Counted from the stretch's first letter, positions 8,132 through 16,507 are shown. The stretch: DNA of 64,000 nucleotides from Streptomyces sp. 1-11 (GCF_007176755.1 NZ_BJTV01000019.1:91435-155434); one strand, 5' to 3'. Made by a program: numbers and translations. The notes: generated from the letters alone by a model not told the origin.

Positions 8132-9295
8132 ATGGAGCACGACCCGGACGCCCGGTGGCTGGCGCGCGTCATGCACATCGCGTTCTTCCTCCTCCTAGGC
8201 GCGTCACTGGCCCGCTTCCTGCTCCGGCACCCCTGGCAGGAGCGCGGTCCCTGGATCGTCGCGCTGTCCGGCGCGCTGGCCGCGCTGTACCTGCTCGGGC
8301 CGGTCGTCGGCACCCGGGCCACCGCACGCCGCACCGCCTGGCTGGGCACAGTGGTCGCCGTGTGGGCGGTCCTGGTCCTCCTGGCGCCGAGCTTCGCCTG
8401 GTGCGCCGTGCCGCTGTTCTACACCGGGCTGCGCACCCTGCCGCCGCGCGCCGCGCTCGTCCTCGTCGCGCTGCTGACGGTGTTCGTGGTGACGGCGCAG
8501 GTCAAGCTCTCGCACGGCGGCTGGGATCCGAACCTGCTGGTCGCACCGCCCGCGGTCGCCGCCATCGCGACGGCGGTCTTCGTCCACGCGCGGCGGCAGG
8601 CGGACCGGCAGCGTGCCCTGATCGACGACCTGATCAGGGCCCGCCGCGAGCTCGCCGCCACCGAGCGCCGCGAGGGAACCCTCGCGGAGCGGCAGCGGCT
8701 GTCCATGGAGATCCACGACACGCTCGCTCAGGGCCTGTCCAGCCAGCAGATGCTGCTGCAGGCCGCGGACCGGGTGTGGGACAGCGACCCGGGCGCCGCG
8801 CGCCGGCACGTGCGCACCGCCGAGTCCGTCGCCGAACACAATCTCGCCGAGGCGCGTCGCTTCGTGCACGACCTCGCGCCCGCCGAACTCGCCGGGGGCA
8901 GCGGGCTCGAGGAGGCGCTGCGGCGTCTCGCCGCCCGCGAGGGCGCGGGCTTCCGGGTCGACGGCGTACCGGTGCCGCTGCCGGAGCGGGTGGAGTCGGC
9001 GCTGCTGCGGATCGCGCAGGGTGCGCTGGCGAACGTGCGCGAGCACGCCGCCGCCGCGTCCGCGGCGCTGACCCTCACGTACCTCGGCGACCAGGTCGCC
9101 CTCGACATCGCCGACGACGGCCGCGGTTTCGAGCCGGGCCGCGTGCGGAGCGCGGGGGTGCGCGGGCACGGTCTGCCCGCCATGCGGGCCCGGGTGCGCC
9201 GCCTCGGCGGCACCCTCACCGTCGAGTCCGCCCCCGGCGAGGGCACGGTACTGTCCGCCGCGGTCCCCCTGCACCACGAGGAGAGCGACAAGTGA
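8132..9295 (+). CDS. senS: Sensor histidine kinase, SenS-like (HisKA_3)
   Basis: 387 aa. About five hydrophobic N-terminal segments (residues ~12-32, 41-57, 68-90, 93-118 and 133-150), then a coiled stretch and the HisKA_3 dimerisation helix with SMEIHDTLAQG; the phosphorylated His is residue 195. The HATPase_c domain shows DIADDGRGFEP and GHGLPAMRARV. The five-TM layout and the His position closely resemble Streptomyces reticuli SenS, which senses haem/redox stress with extracellular HbpS. The stop overlaps the response-regulator start (GTGA), so the two genes are translationally coupled. An HbpS-like gene lies 245 bp downstream, which supports the SenS assignment. The specific name rests on context and memory of the family. 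Confidence 0.82.
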   Translation: MEHDPDARWLARVMHIAFFLLLGASLARFLLRHPWQERGPWIVALSGALAALYLLGPVVGTRATARRTAWLGTVVAVWAVLVLLAPSFAWCAVPLFYTGLRTLPPRAALVLVALLTVFVVTAQVKLSHGGWDPNLLVAPPAVAAIATAVFVHARRQADRQRALIDDLIRARRELAATERREGTLAERQRLSMEIHDTLAQGLSSQQMLLQAADRVWDSDPGAARRHVRTAESVAEHNLAEARRFVHDLAPAELAGGSGLEEALRRLAAREGAGFRVDGVPVPLPERVESALLRIAQGALANVREHAAAASAALTLTYLGDQVALDIADDGRGFEPGRVRSAGVRGHGLPAMRARVRRLGGTLTVESAPGEGTVLSAAVPLHHEESDK

Positions 9296-9912
9296 CCGTT
9301 CGGATCCTGATCTGCGACGACCACGCCGTGGTGCGCGCCGGACTGCTCGCCCTGCTCGGCAGCGTGGACGGGATCGAGGTCGTCGGCGAGGCCGGCAGCG
9401 GCGAGGAGGCGGTCGCGATGGCCGCGAAGCTGGAACCGGACGTCGTGCTCATGGACCTCCAGCTCGGTCCCGGCATCGACGGCGCGACGGCCACCCGGCG
9501 GATCGCCGCGCAGGGCGTGCGCGTCCTGGTGCTCACGACGTACGACACGGACGCCGACATCACCCGGGCGATAGAGGCCGGGGCGACCGGCTATCTGCTG
9601 AAGGCCGAGCGCCCCGAGGAGCTCTTCGCCGCGATCCACTCGGCGGCCCAGGGCCGCACGGCCCTGTCGGCGCCGGTCGCCGAACGTGTCGTCGACCGCA
9701 TGCGCGGTGCCGGGCGGCCCGGCCTGACCGACCGCGAGCGCGACATCCTGGCCCAGCTCGCGCGGGGGCTCGGCAACCGTGAGATCGCCCGCGCCCTGTT
9801 CATCAGCGAGGCGACGGTGAAGACCCATCTGGGCCGCATCTACGCCAAGCTCGGCGTGGACACCCGCGCCGGAGCGGTGGCGGTGGCCAAGGAGCAACGC
9901 CTGCTGCCCTAG
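9292..9912 (+). CDS. senR: NarL/FixJ response regulator, SenR-like
   Basis: 206 aa, start GTG 9292 overlapping the kinase stop. The receiver domain has ILICDDH (acidic pair), VVLMDLQLG (phospho-acceptor Asp, ~residue 54), VLTTYD and YLLKAE. The C-terminal LuxR-type HTH is GLTDRERDILAQLARG...EATVKTHLGRIYAKLGV. This is the partner of the preceding HisKA_3 kinase. In S. reticuli, SenR controls hbpS and catalase-peroxidase genes; here it probably acts on the hbpS-like gene just downstream (inference). Confidence 0.85.
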   Translation: MTVRILICDDHAVVRAGLLALLGSVDGIEVVGEAGSGEEAVAMAAKLEPDVVLMDLQLGPGIDGATATRRIAAQGVRVLVLTTYDTDADITRAIEAGATGYLLKAERPEELFAAIHSAAQGRTALSAPVAERVVDRMRGAGRPGLTDRERDILAQLARGLGNREIARALFISEATVKTHLGRIYAKLGVDTRAGAVAVAKEQRLLP

Positions 9913-10156
9913 GTCCTGTCGTCGAATTCCCGTCGGGCCCGCGGCGAACGGTCAGACAGGCCCCAGCCGCCCTCGTCGCCGGCATGGGCGGCCGCGGCGG
10001 GCCGTCCCGTGTCATCCGATCGGTTGACGGCCCCGTCAGCCGTCCCGCGCGCCGGAAGGAGCCGGGACACCGACGGGTGCGGCCGGTTCCCGGCCGGAGG
10101 GTTGGGTCACGGCGCACAACCGGCGCCGGACGCACACGACAGGGAGTTCGCACACC

Positions 10157-10735
10157 ATGACGCACAAGGCGAGGAAGCTCTCCACCCGCGGCAGGTTCCT
10201 CACCGCGGCCGCGGCCCTCGCGGTCGCCGGCGCGGGCACGCTCGGCGCCGTCTCGGCCTCGGCCCAGCCCGGGACCGCCGCCCAGCCGGGCTCCGCCGCC
10301 CCGGCCGCGCTGAAGGGCAAGGCCACGACCACCAGCACCCACCTCACGATCGACGCCGCCACCGACGCCGCCCGGGCCGCGCTGAACGCCGCCGAGAAGG
10401 AGAACCAGCGGGTCACCGTCGCCGTGGTGGACCGCAACGGCAACACCGTCGTCACCCTGCGGGGCGACGGCGCCGGCCCGCAGTCCTACGAGTCCGCGAT
10501 CGAGAAGGCGTACACCGCCGTCTCGTGGAACGCGCCGACCTCGGAACTGGCCAAGCGCCTGGAGCAGGCCCCGAACCTCAAGGACATACCCGGGACCCTC
10601 TTCCTCGCCGGCGGCACCCCCGTGACGGCCGCCGACGCCCCGGTCGCGGGGATCGGCGTCGCGGGCGCCCCCTCAGGCGACCTGGACGAGAAGTTCGCGC
10701 GCGCCGGCGTCGCCGCGATCGCCCAGGGGCGCTGA
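10157..10735 (+). CDS. hbpS: HbpS-like secreted haem-binding protein (GlcG/HbpS family)
   Basis: 192 aa. A twin-Arg-free signal peptide (RFLTAAAALAVAGAGTLGAVSASA) is followed by the GlcG/HbpS fold: TIDAATDAARAALNAAEKE, VTVAVVDRNGNTVVTLRGDGAGPQSYESAIEKAYTAVSW, LFLAGGTPVTAADAPVAGIGVAGA and a C-terminal helix. In S. reticuli HbpS is an extracellular octamer that binds and degrades haem and modulates the SenS kinase. Here the gene lies directly after a SenS/SenR-like pair, matching that system. The mature N-terminus has an extra low-complexity stretch (QPGTAAQPGSAAPA). A perfect 22-bp hairpin follows. Confidence 0.85.
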   Translation: MTHKARKLSTRGRFLTAAAALAVAGAGTLGAVSASAQPGTAAQPGSAAPAALKGKATTTSTHLTIDAATDAARAALNAAEKENQRVTVAVVDRNGNTVVTLRGDGAGPQSYESAIEKAYTAVSWNAPTSELAKRLEQAPNLKDIPGTLFLAGGTPVTAADAPVAGIGVAGAPSGDLDEKFARAGVAAIAQGR

Positions 10736-10756
10736 CCCCGGCTCGCCGGCAGCACC

Positions 10757-10803
10757 GCGACGGCTCGGGGAGCCCGTGCGACACGGGCTCCCCGAGCCGT
10801 CGC
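10757..10803. terminator. Strong bidirectional terminator
   Basis: Perfect 22-bp stem (10757-10778 / 10782-10803) with a CGA loop, between convergent hbpS-like (+) and amidotransferase (-) genes. Confidence 0.85.
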
Positions 10804-10842
10804 GCTCGTCGGTTCCGGCTCCGCTCCACAGGGCCGAGCAGC

Positions 10843-11712
10843 TCAGGCGGCCTTCTGCGACGCGGCCGCACCGGCGTGCAGGTCGTCGAGGGTGAGCTGG
10901 TGCGCCGGCGCGTCGGGCAGCAGGACCTCGCGGCTGACGTGCAGGTCGGAGCCCACGTGCAGGAGTTCGCCCGGCTCCAGCAGGCGCCAGTCGGGGTGAT
11001 CGTCCATCCGCTCGCTGGCGACGACGACCGCGGGATGCTCGGCGAGGGACTCCGAATGGATGCGCATACGGCCGTGGCTGCCGCTGTGGTCGAGGTGCCG
11101 GTTCCCGTGCCGGCCGCCCGCAGGACGCTCCAGGACGTACAGCTCGTGGGTGTCCGGGTAGCGCAGCGCCCACAGCTCCAACGGCGTGATGAGGATCAGG
11201 TTCATCGCGAAGACGGGCAGGTTCGCGGCGATCCACCGGGCGGCCTGCCGGATGCCCTCGGTCACGTCACCGCCGTTGCGCCGGGTCTCCCGGGTGATCA
11301 GGGCGAAGAAGCGCTCGGAGTCCGTTTCGCCACGGACCAGCGACCGGTCGTCCCCCAGGTGGTCGTCGAGGGCGTCGAGGCCCTCGATCACCCCGTTGTG
11401 TGCGAAGAGCCGCCCGTCCTGCTCGAAGGGGTGGGTGTTGCGGGCCTCGAGGCCGCCGGTCGAGGCGTAGCGCACGTGGGCGATGAAGGTCGCTGACTCG
11501 TCCTGCCGGGCCTCCTGCGCGAAGGCGCGGTCGCGGTAGGCGGCGATCGGGGCCTTGTCGACGCGCGGGGTGCCGTCGGCGGCGAAGCGGCCGAGGCCGG
11601 TGCCGTCGGGGTCACGGTGGCTCTGCCGGCTGAGGCTGTCGGGGGCGTCGAGCAGCCAGAAGGTGGCGTGCGTACGGAGCGGGGCGCTGCTGAGGCCGAA
11701 AAGGCGACACAT
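10843..11712 (-). CDS. Class II glutamine amidotransferase (EgtC/YafJ-like)
   Basis: 289 aa. After removal of Met the protein starts with the catalytic Cys (MCRLFGL), the hallmark of Ntn-type glutamine amidotransferases. FIAHVRYASTGG, THPFE, LFAHNGVIEG and GETDSERFF are the glutamine-binding and oxyanion motifs. No synthetase domain is attached, so the ammonia acceptor is unknown. Actinobacterial homologues include EgtC (gamma-glutamyl hydrolase in ergothioneine synthesis), but no egt neighbours are present, so I do not use that name. Start ATG 11712 is decided by GGAGGAAACC and by the need for Cys2. Confidence 0.85.
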   Translation of the reverse strand: MCRLFGLSSAPLRTHATFWLLDAPDSLSRQSHRDPDGTGLGRFAADGTPRVDKAPIAAYRDRAFAQEARQDESATFIAHVRYASTGGLEARNTHPFEQDGRLFAHNGVIEGLDALDDHLGDDRSLVRGETDSERFFALITRETRRNGGDVTEGIRQAARWIAANLPVFAMNLILITPLELWALRYPDTHELYVLERPAGGRHGNRHLDHSGSHGRMRIHSESLAEHPAVVVASERMDDHPDWRLLEPGELLHVGSDLHVSREVLLPDAPAHQLTLDDLHAGAAASQKAA

Positions 11713-11984
11713 GGTTTCCTCCGTGGTGACCGGCTTCCGCCGGGATGCCGACCGGGTTTCCCCTCGGTGCTCCGCCATGCGCCCGAAGATCCTCGGCGCT
11801 CTCTGGTCCGGACCCCCTCAGGATCGGCCAGGGCGTGGGCGTCGGCGAGCGGGCCCGCGGGGCGAGCGTGGCTCGCCGACGCTCCGGGGTGCGTCCCCCT
11901 GGCCGTGGCTCCGCCCGGTGGGTGAGCGGCTCGGGCGGGGCGAGGGAGCGGCCCGCTCCCCCGCGGTGCGACGCGCCGGAAGGC

Positions 11985-12986
11985 TCAGGAGGCGTGGCGA
12001 TAGGGGACGGTGGCGGCGGGGCCGACGGCGTCGGGGCCGAACTTGTCGCGGATGCGGTCCAGGACGAGTTCGGCGGCCAGCCGGGACTCGCGTGTCTCGT
12101 CGAGGGTGATCTGCCGCGCGACGCGGTCGGCGTCGATGAGGTCCTCGGCCCTGAGGGTGAGTCCGGTCAGACGGGCGCGTTGCAGGCCGGCGGCGTCCAT
12201 GAGCTGGTAGGCGAGGGTGCGCAGGTCCTCGTCGTGGTGGGAGGGTTCGGGCAGGCGGCGGGTCCTTTCCCAGGTGGTGCCGCCGGCGAACCGCAGGGTG
12301 AGGGAGAGCGCCCGGGCGGCCTGGCCGCGGTGGCGCAGCAGGAGTCCGAGTCGCACGACCAGGTCGAGCAGGGCGGAGCGGACACTGGCGCCGTCGAGGG
12401 TGTGCCGCTCGAAGGTGTGGCGCACGGACGCCGAGGCGGGCAGCGTTCTGGGGACGACGGGACGGGGGTCGATGCCGCGGGCCCGGTCGGCGGCGAGGCG
12501 TCCGTCGGTCCTGCCCAGCAGGCGCTGGACCGTGCCCGGTGAGACGGCGGCGAGCAGGCCGACGCTGTGGATCCCGTAGTCGCGGAGCGCCGCCGCCTGG
12601 CGGGGGCCGATGCCGTGCAGGGCCTCCACCGGCAGCGGGCCCAGCCACTCCGCGGCCTGCCGCCCGGCCACGGTCAGCACTCCCCCGGGTCCGGTGACCT
12701 GTGCGGAGGCGGTGGCCGCGACCGTGATCGTCGGGCCGACGCCGATACGGAGGTCCACACCGAGGCGGGAGATGGCGCGCACGCGCAGGATCTCGCCCAG
12801 GTGACCGGCGTCGGTGCCGTGGTAGCGCAGGGCGCCCTTCAGCTCGACCAGGGCGCAGGTGGGCGGCAGCGCCTGGACCACCGGGGACAGTTCGGCCAGC
12901 ATTTCCAGCACCCTCCGGTAGGTCTCCTCCGGCAGCCGGTCGGGGCAGCGCACGTGCATCACGGTCGCTTCCGCCTTGTTGCTCAT
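11985..12986 (-). CDS. DNA polymerase Y-family-like protein, catalytic acidic residues missing
   Basis: 333 aa. The order of blocks follows the Y-family (DinB/UmuC) fold: an N-terminal palm region, RIGVGPTITVAATASAQ (cf. GIGxNKLxAKxAS), an HhH region VEALHGIGPRQAAALRDYGIHSVGLLAAVS, and a little-finger-like C-terminus. The metal-binding motifs are not there: the first (normally DxDxFFASVE) is MHVRCPDRLPEETYR, and the S-(I/V)-D-E block is CALVELKGALRYHG. It therefore probably does not polymerise DNA and resembles ImuB-type accessory proteins (inference). ATG 12986 follows AGGAGGTGAAGGGG; the upstream GTG at 12995 overlaps this SD. A LexA-like box lies 27 bp upstream. Confidence 0.72.
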   Translation of the reverse strand: MSNKAEATVMHVRCPDRLPEETYRRVLEMLAELSPVVQALPPTCALVELKGALRYHGTDAGHLGEILRVRAISRLGVDLRIGVGPTITVAATASAQVTGPGGVLTVAGRQAAEWLGPLPVEALHGIGPRQAAALRDYGIHSVGLLAAVSPGTVQRLLGRTDGRLAADRARGIDPRPVVPRTLPASASVRHTFERHTLDGASVRSALLDLVVRLGLLLRHRGQAARALSLTLRFAGGTTWERTRRLPEPSHHDEDLRTLAYQLMDAAGLQRARLTGLTLRAEDLIDADRVARQITLDETRESRLAAELVLDRIRDKFGPDAVGPAATVPYRHAS

Positions 12987-13012
12987 CCCCTTCACCTCCT
13001 GCCGCTACCGTA

Positions 13013-13028
13013 TCGAACATAAATTCGA
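13013..13028. promoter_or_regulatory. SOS (LexA) box candidate
   Basis: TCGAACATAAATTCGA matches the actinobacterial LexA consensus TCGAAC-N4-GTTCGA with one mismatch (A for G at the first base of the right half). It lies between the Y-family-like gene (-) and the DUF6233 gene (+), 27 bp before the former start, and fits damage-inducible expression of a Y-family relative. Confidence 0.65.
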
Positions 13029-13061
13029 ACATGCGAGTGCGGCACCGCCCGATCATCGATC

Positions 13062-13067
13062 TAGAAT
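13062..13067 (+). promoter_or_regulatory. -10 element of a probably leaderless transcript
   Basis: TAGAAT ends 7 nt before GTG 13075. That distance puts transcription start on the start codon, and no Shine-Dalgarno sequence is present. No convincing -35 was found. Confidence 0.45.
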
Positions 13068-13074
13068 CGGAACT

Positions 13075-13416
13075 GTGTTCGATGACCTGCCTCCCGACCT
13101 GCCCAGTCTGCGCGTGCTGCGCATCTGGCACGCGATGTGGCTGGCGCGGGTCGACGCCAAGATCGCCCGGCTTAGGGAGCGCGAGGAGCAGCAGGCCCGG
13201 GCGGCCGCCGCGGCCGCCGACCGGGCGCCGGAGTGGCTGCTGGAGTACGGGCTGAACCGGGACGCCCGGCCCAACGCCGTGCACACCGGGGACTGCCGGA
13301 TGGCCGGCAGACGGGCCAGGCCGGTCGGCACGGACGCCGCCCGGCACGCGCTCGCCGACGGCGTCGCCGCCTGCTCGTTCTGCCGTCCCGACACCGAGCT
13401 GGGGATCATCGGCTGA
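13075..13416 (+). CDS. DUF6233-type small conserved Streptomyces protein
   Basis: 113 aa. VFDDLPPDLPSLRVLRIWHAMWLARVDAKIARL is the recurrent N-terminal block of DUF6233 proteins, followed by a charged helix and YGLNRDARPNAVHTGDCRMAG. A C-terminal CSFCRPDTELG gives, with the earlier GDCRMA, a possible Cys-rich binding site. Function unknown; these proteins are abundant paralogues in Streptomyces. Start GTG 13075 was chosen from the -10 element 7 nt upstream (leaderless) and from the family N-terminus. The promoter region is shared with the LexA-box gene on the other strand. Confidence 0.7.
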   Translation: MFDDLPPDLPSLRVLRIWHAMWLARVDAKIARLREREEQQARAAAAAADRAPEWLLEYGLNRDARPNAVHTGDCRMAGRRARPVGTDAARHALADGVAACSFCRPDTELGIIG

Positions 13417-13458
13417 CCGCCCGCCCGCGGAGCGCGTGCGGGCAGGACCGTGCGGCCG

Positions 13459-14622
13459 TCATGACGCGACCGACGGCGCGGGCGGTGTCCAGCGACGGGT
13501 GCGCGGTACGGAACCGGAGACACCGAAGTCCTTCTTGAGGTGTTCGGGGATGGCGTAGTGCATGACGCGGCCGCGGGTGAGGGAGGACAGTTCGAGCACG
13601 GTGGTGAGGTGGCCGAGGCGGTCCAGCGCCCAGGCGCCCAGCGGTGAGCGGTCCTCGATGGTCTCCAGCACGCCGAGCAGGTGGGGCACCGCCTTGACGA
13701 CACTGTCCCAGGCGGTGTGGGGGACGCCGAGCCAGTCGGCACAGGTGTCGCCGATCAGGTGGCGGATCAGGGCGGAGACGATCGGATCGAAGAAGGTGCC
13801 GGGCACGACCTCCTCGTACAGGTCGATCAGCTGCCCGGTCAGGTGGGCGCCCTCCGGGGAGGGACCCATGTGCCGGATCATGTACAGGTCGAGGAACCGC
13901 CTGGCCTCCTCCAGGTTCTTGGGCACGGCGTCCTGGTCGACGCCGAGGATCGCGCCGACCACGCGCCAGGCGTAGAAATACGCCTCCGCCCCCTCGACGC
14001 TCATGTGGACGCCCAGGCGGTCCAGGCTGTCCAGGACGAGCAGGGAGAAGAACATCTGCCCGCCGATCATGTCCTCCTGGCAGATCGGCGTGCCCAGTAC
14101 CGCGGTGTCCCAGCGGTCCTCCCGCTCGAGGTGGTGCCGGATGGAGGCGTGCAGCAGACGCACCTTCTGCGCGGCGGGGACGAACCTGCCGCCCGCCTCG
14201 AAGGCGTCGGGCCGCATCAGATGGACGGTGAACTGGCCGGTCTCCGCCATCCGCTTGGACGGGTAGTCCAGCCCATGGGTGGCCGACAGCAGTCGCGCCA
14301 CGTGGGGTACGACGTAGCAGGCCGGCATGGAGGCGAACGACAGCGCGGTGGAGATGTGGACGTTGTTGTCGATGAAGAACAGGCGGGCCCGCTCCATCTC
14401 CGCCCAGTCCACCCAGGCCGGCGGCACGCTGGTGGCCCGCAGGTACTCGCGGGCGACGTCGGGCAGTCCGTCGGGAAGCGGGGCGCCGGCGGTGGAGACG
14501 TAGCGCATCAGGGTGTTGAACGTGCCGACCTCCCCCCGTTCGAACAGGGTGGCCACCACCGCGTCGGCGAATTCGTCCCCCGAGCGGCGCAGGGCGTCCA
14601 TGGAGGCGTCGGTGCAGTTCAT
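13459..14622 (-). CDS. Oxygenase, MpaB/Lcp (DUF2236) family
   Basis: 387 aa. RLFFIDNNVHISTALSFASMPACYVVPHVARLL, the LLHASIRHHLE block and GTPICQEDMIGGQMFFSLLVLDSLDRLG match the all-helical b-type-haem fold shared by latex-clearing protein (Lcp) and the fungal MpaB oxygenase; R/H residues in these blocks would hold the haem. Lcp cleaves polyisoprene and MpaB cleaves a farnesyl side chain oxidatively. No Tat signal is present, unlike secreted Lcp, so it should act in the cell. It is the last gene of an apparent operon with a polyprenyl synthase (70-bp gap) and a 93-aa protein, which suggests that the substrate is an isoprenoid (inference). ATG 14622 follows AAGGA at 8 nt. Confidence 0.78.
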   Translation of the reverse strand: MNCTDASMDALRRSGDEFADAVVATLFERGEVGTFNTLMRYVSTAGAPLPDGLPDVAREYLRATSVPPAWVDWAEMERARLFFIDNNVHISTALSFASMPACYVVPHVARLLSATHGLDYPSKRMAETGQFTVHLMRPDAFEAGGRFVPAAQKVRLLHASIRHHLEREDRWDTAVLGTPICQEDMIGGQMFFSLLVLDSLDRLGVHMSVEGAEAYFYAWRVVGAILGVDQDAVPKNLEEARRFLDLYMIRHMGPSPEGAHLTGQLIDLYEEVVPGTFFDPIVSALIRHLIGDTCADWLGVPHTAWDSVVKAVPHLLGVLETIEDRSPLGAWALDRLGHLTTVLELSSLTRGRVMHYAIPEHLKKDFGVSGSVPRTRRWTPPAPSVAS

Positions 14623-14692
14623 GTCGGCAGTCCTTCCCGGCAGTCCTTCTCGGCGGGCCGCCCGCTTTCGACGGTCAGCCGTGGTGGAGCGG

Positions 14693-15745
14693 TCAGTGGT
14701 GGCGGTCGGTGGCGAGGCGGGCGTGCTCGGTCAGGGCGTGCCGGGCCGGGTGCGGCAGGTCGAGCGCGTCCAGGCGGCCGACGGCGTCCCGCACCCGGGA
14801 GGCGATCATGTCCTCCACCTCGTCGGGTGCCTTGAGCGCGGTCATCAGTTCCCGTACGTCGCGCAGGTGGTCCTCGGTGAGGTTCCGGCGGCCCAGCACA
14901 CCGGCGAGGTGCTCGCGCTGGGCGGGCCGGGCCGCACGCCAGGCCGCGGCCAGCAGTGCGGTGGGCCGCCGGCCGCGGATGTCGTCCAGGCTCGCCTTGC
15001 CGGTGCGGCCGGGTTCTCCGAACAGGCCCAGCAGGTCGTCGCGGAGCTGGAACGCCTCGCCCAGCGGCAGCCCGTACGCGGAGAGGCCGGCCCGCAGCCG
15101 GGCGGTGCCGCCGGCGAGCAGGGCGCCGATGAGCAGGGGCTGTTCCACCGTGTACTTCGCCGTCTTGTAGCGCACCACCTTCAGGGACACCCGCGGATCC
15201 GGGTCCGTTCCGGTGCTGAGGATCTCCAGGCACTCGCCTGCGATCAGCTCCCGTGCCAGGTCCGCCCACACCGGTCGCGCGCGGGCCAGGTAGGCGGCGG
15301 GCAGACCGCTGGTGGCGAACAACTGGCCTGCGAGCGCCATCAGATGGTCACCGACCAGCATGGCCAGGCAGCGGGCGGCGGCACGGGCCCGGGGCCTGCC
15401 GGTGACGGCGGTCCGCAGCGCGACGTGCGCGGTGGGCAGGTTGTGGCGCAGCGGGCTGTCGTCGATGAGGTCGTCGTGCACCATCGCGGCGGCGTGGACC
15501 AGTTCCATGGAGGCTGCCGCGCGTACGAGGGGCTCGCTGTCGGGCTGGCCGGCCGCGCGCCATCCCCAGTAGCAGAACGCCGCCCGCAGCCGCTTGCCGT
15601 GTCCGGCCGCCGCCCGCAGTTGCTCGGCCACCGGCTCCAGTGCCTGGTCGATGGCGCGGAGCTGCTCGGCCTCCGCCGCGAGGAACTCGCCCAGGACGGT
15701 GTCCACACGGGCCTTGAACTCGGCGGGTTCGAAGCGCTCAGCCAT
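14693..15745 (-). CDS. Trans-isoprenyl (polyprenyl) diphosphate synthase
   Basis: 350 aa. The first Asp-rich motif HDDLIDDSPLRH (about residues 91-102) and GKRLRAAFCYWG upstream are typical of E-isoprenyl diphosphate synthases. KTAKYTVEQPLLIGALLAGG follows. The second Asp-rich region FQLRDDLLGLFGEPGRTGK has DDLLG instead of the usual DDxxD, a variation also seen in other long-chain synthases. It condenses IPP with allylic diphosphates; chain length is not predictable by eye. Its start overlaps the stop of the upstream 93-aa gene by 8 nt, and the MpaB-type oxygenase follows, so the three form one operon. Confidence 0.88.
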   Translation of the reverse strand: MAERFEPAEFKARVDTVLGEFLAAEAEQLRAIDQALEPVAEQLRAAAGHGKRLRAAFCYWGWRAAGQPDSEPLVRAAASMELVHAAAMVHDDLIDDSPLRHNLPTAHVALRTAVTGRPRARAAARCLAMLVGDHLMALAGQLFATSGLPAAYLARARPVWADLARELIAGECLEILSTGTDPDPRVSLKVVRYKTAKYTVEQPLLIGALLAGGTARLRAGLSAYGLPLGEAFQLRDDLLGLFGEPGRTGKASLDDIRGRRPTALLAAAWRAARPAQREHLAGVLGRRNLTEDHLRDVRELMTALKAPDEVEDMIASRVRDAVGRLDALDLPHPARHALTEHARLATDRHH

Positions 15746-16019
15746 CGCCGCCGGAGGCCTTCTTCCGTGCCTTGGTGTGCTGGGCCAGCACCTCCAGGTG
15801 GGCGGGCGCGGCAGCGTGACGGTCCAGGGCGATACGGCCACGGGCCATCAGGTCCCGCTGCGCATCGCGTGCGAGGTCGGGCCCGTCGGACCGGCGCAGC
15901 AGCTGCCGTACGGCTTCGACTGCCGAGCCGACGGTGCTGACGGCCAGGTCCGCCAGGCCCGCCACGAGCAGGACCGCCTGCTCGTCCAGCCCCCGGTCGT
16001 CGGGCGGAGAAGATGTCAT
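15738..16019 (-). CDS. Small helical protein, first gene of the isoprenoid operon
   Basis: 93 aa, not recognised. Mostly predicted helix: an acidic N-terminus (DDRGLDEQAVLLVAGLADLAVSTVGSAVEAVRQLLRR) with a weakly hydrophobic stretch, then an Arg/His-rich part and a Lys-rich tail (TKARKKASGGDG). ATG 16019 follows GGGGGG at 8 nt. Its stop overlaps the polyprenyl synthase start, so translational coupling is likely. It may be an accessory or membrane-associating factor of the synthase, but no domain supports this. Confidence 0.6.
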   Translation of the reverse strand: MTSSPPDDRGLDEQAVLLVAGLADLAVSTVGSAVEAVRQLLRRSDGPDLARDAQRDLMARGRIALDRHAAAPAHLEVLAQHTKARKKASGGDG

Positions 16020-16198
16020 GCCGGTTGCCCCCCTGGCTCCTCGTGCCTTCGCGGTCCAGCACACTGCGTCCAGGTGCGGCCAGGCCCGGGAGGTCTCGCC
16101 AAACCACCTCATCGGAGGAACCGGGGGCACGCGGGGTGTCCGGCGCCGGGAGGCCGCGCCGCCGTGCGCGCGCCGTCCGCCGCCGTGCGGGCAGGGGG

Positions 16199-16507
16199 TC
16201 AGCCGGTGTGGCCGGGGTGGCCCTGGGTCAGCAGCTTGTTCCAGGCCAGGGCGAAGACGGGGAAGCCGAGTTCGGCCAGGCGGAGACGGGCGGCCTTGAC
16301 GTTCACACCTGTGGCGCCGGTGGCCGTCTCGACCAGATCGACCACGTAGTAGAGGTGGGTGCCGATCAGGGCGTACCAGCTCCGGTTGGGGTGCGGGTCG
16401 GCGGAGTCGGCGGGGCTCAGGCCCGCGGCGGCGGCGCGGACGGAGTCCGTCGTGAGCCGGTAGGTGAGGTCGCCCGCGGTGATCGTCGTCTCCGTGACGG
16501 TGGACAT
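16199..16507 (-). CDS. Hypothetical protein
   Basis: 102 aa, not recognised. The sequence has codon usage and composition of a real gene and a good SD (AGGAG at 7 nt before ATG 16507). It contains RSWYALIGTHLYYVVDLVETATGATGVNVKAARLRLAELGFPVFALAWNKLL, with a possible beta strand and helix but no signal peptide. It lies 179 bp upstream of the isoprenoid operon on the same strand and is divergent from the CE4 deacetylase gene (59-bp gap), so promoters must overlap there. Confidence 0.55.
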   Translation of the reverse strand: MSTVTETTITAGDLTYRLTTDSVRAAAAGLSPADSADPHPNRSWYALIGTHLYYVVDLVETATGATGVNVKAARLRLAELGFPVFALAWNKLLTQGHPGHTG

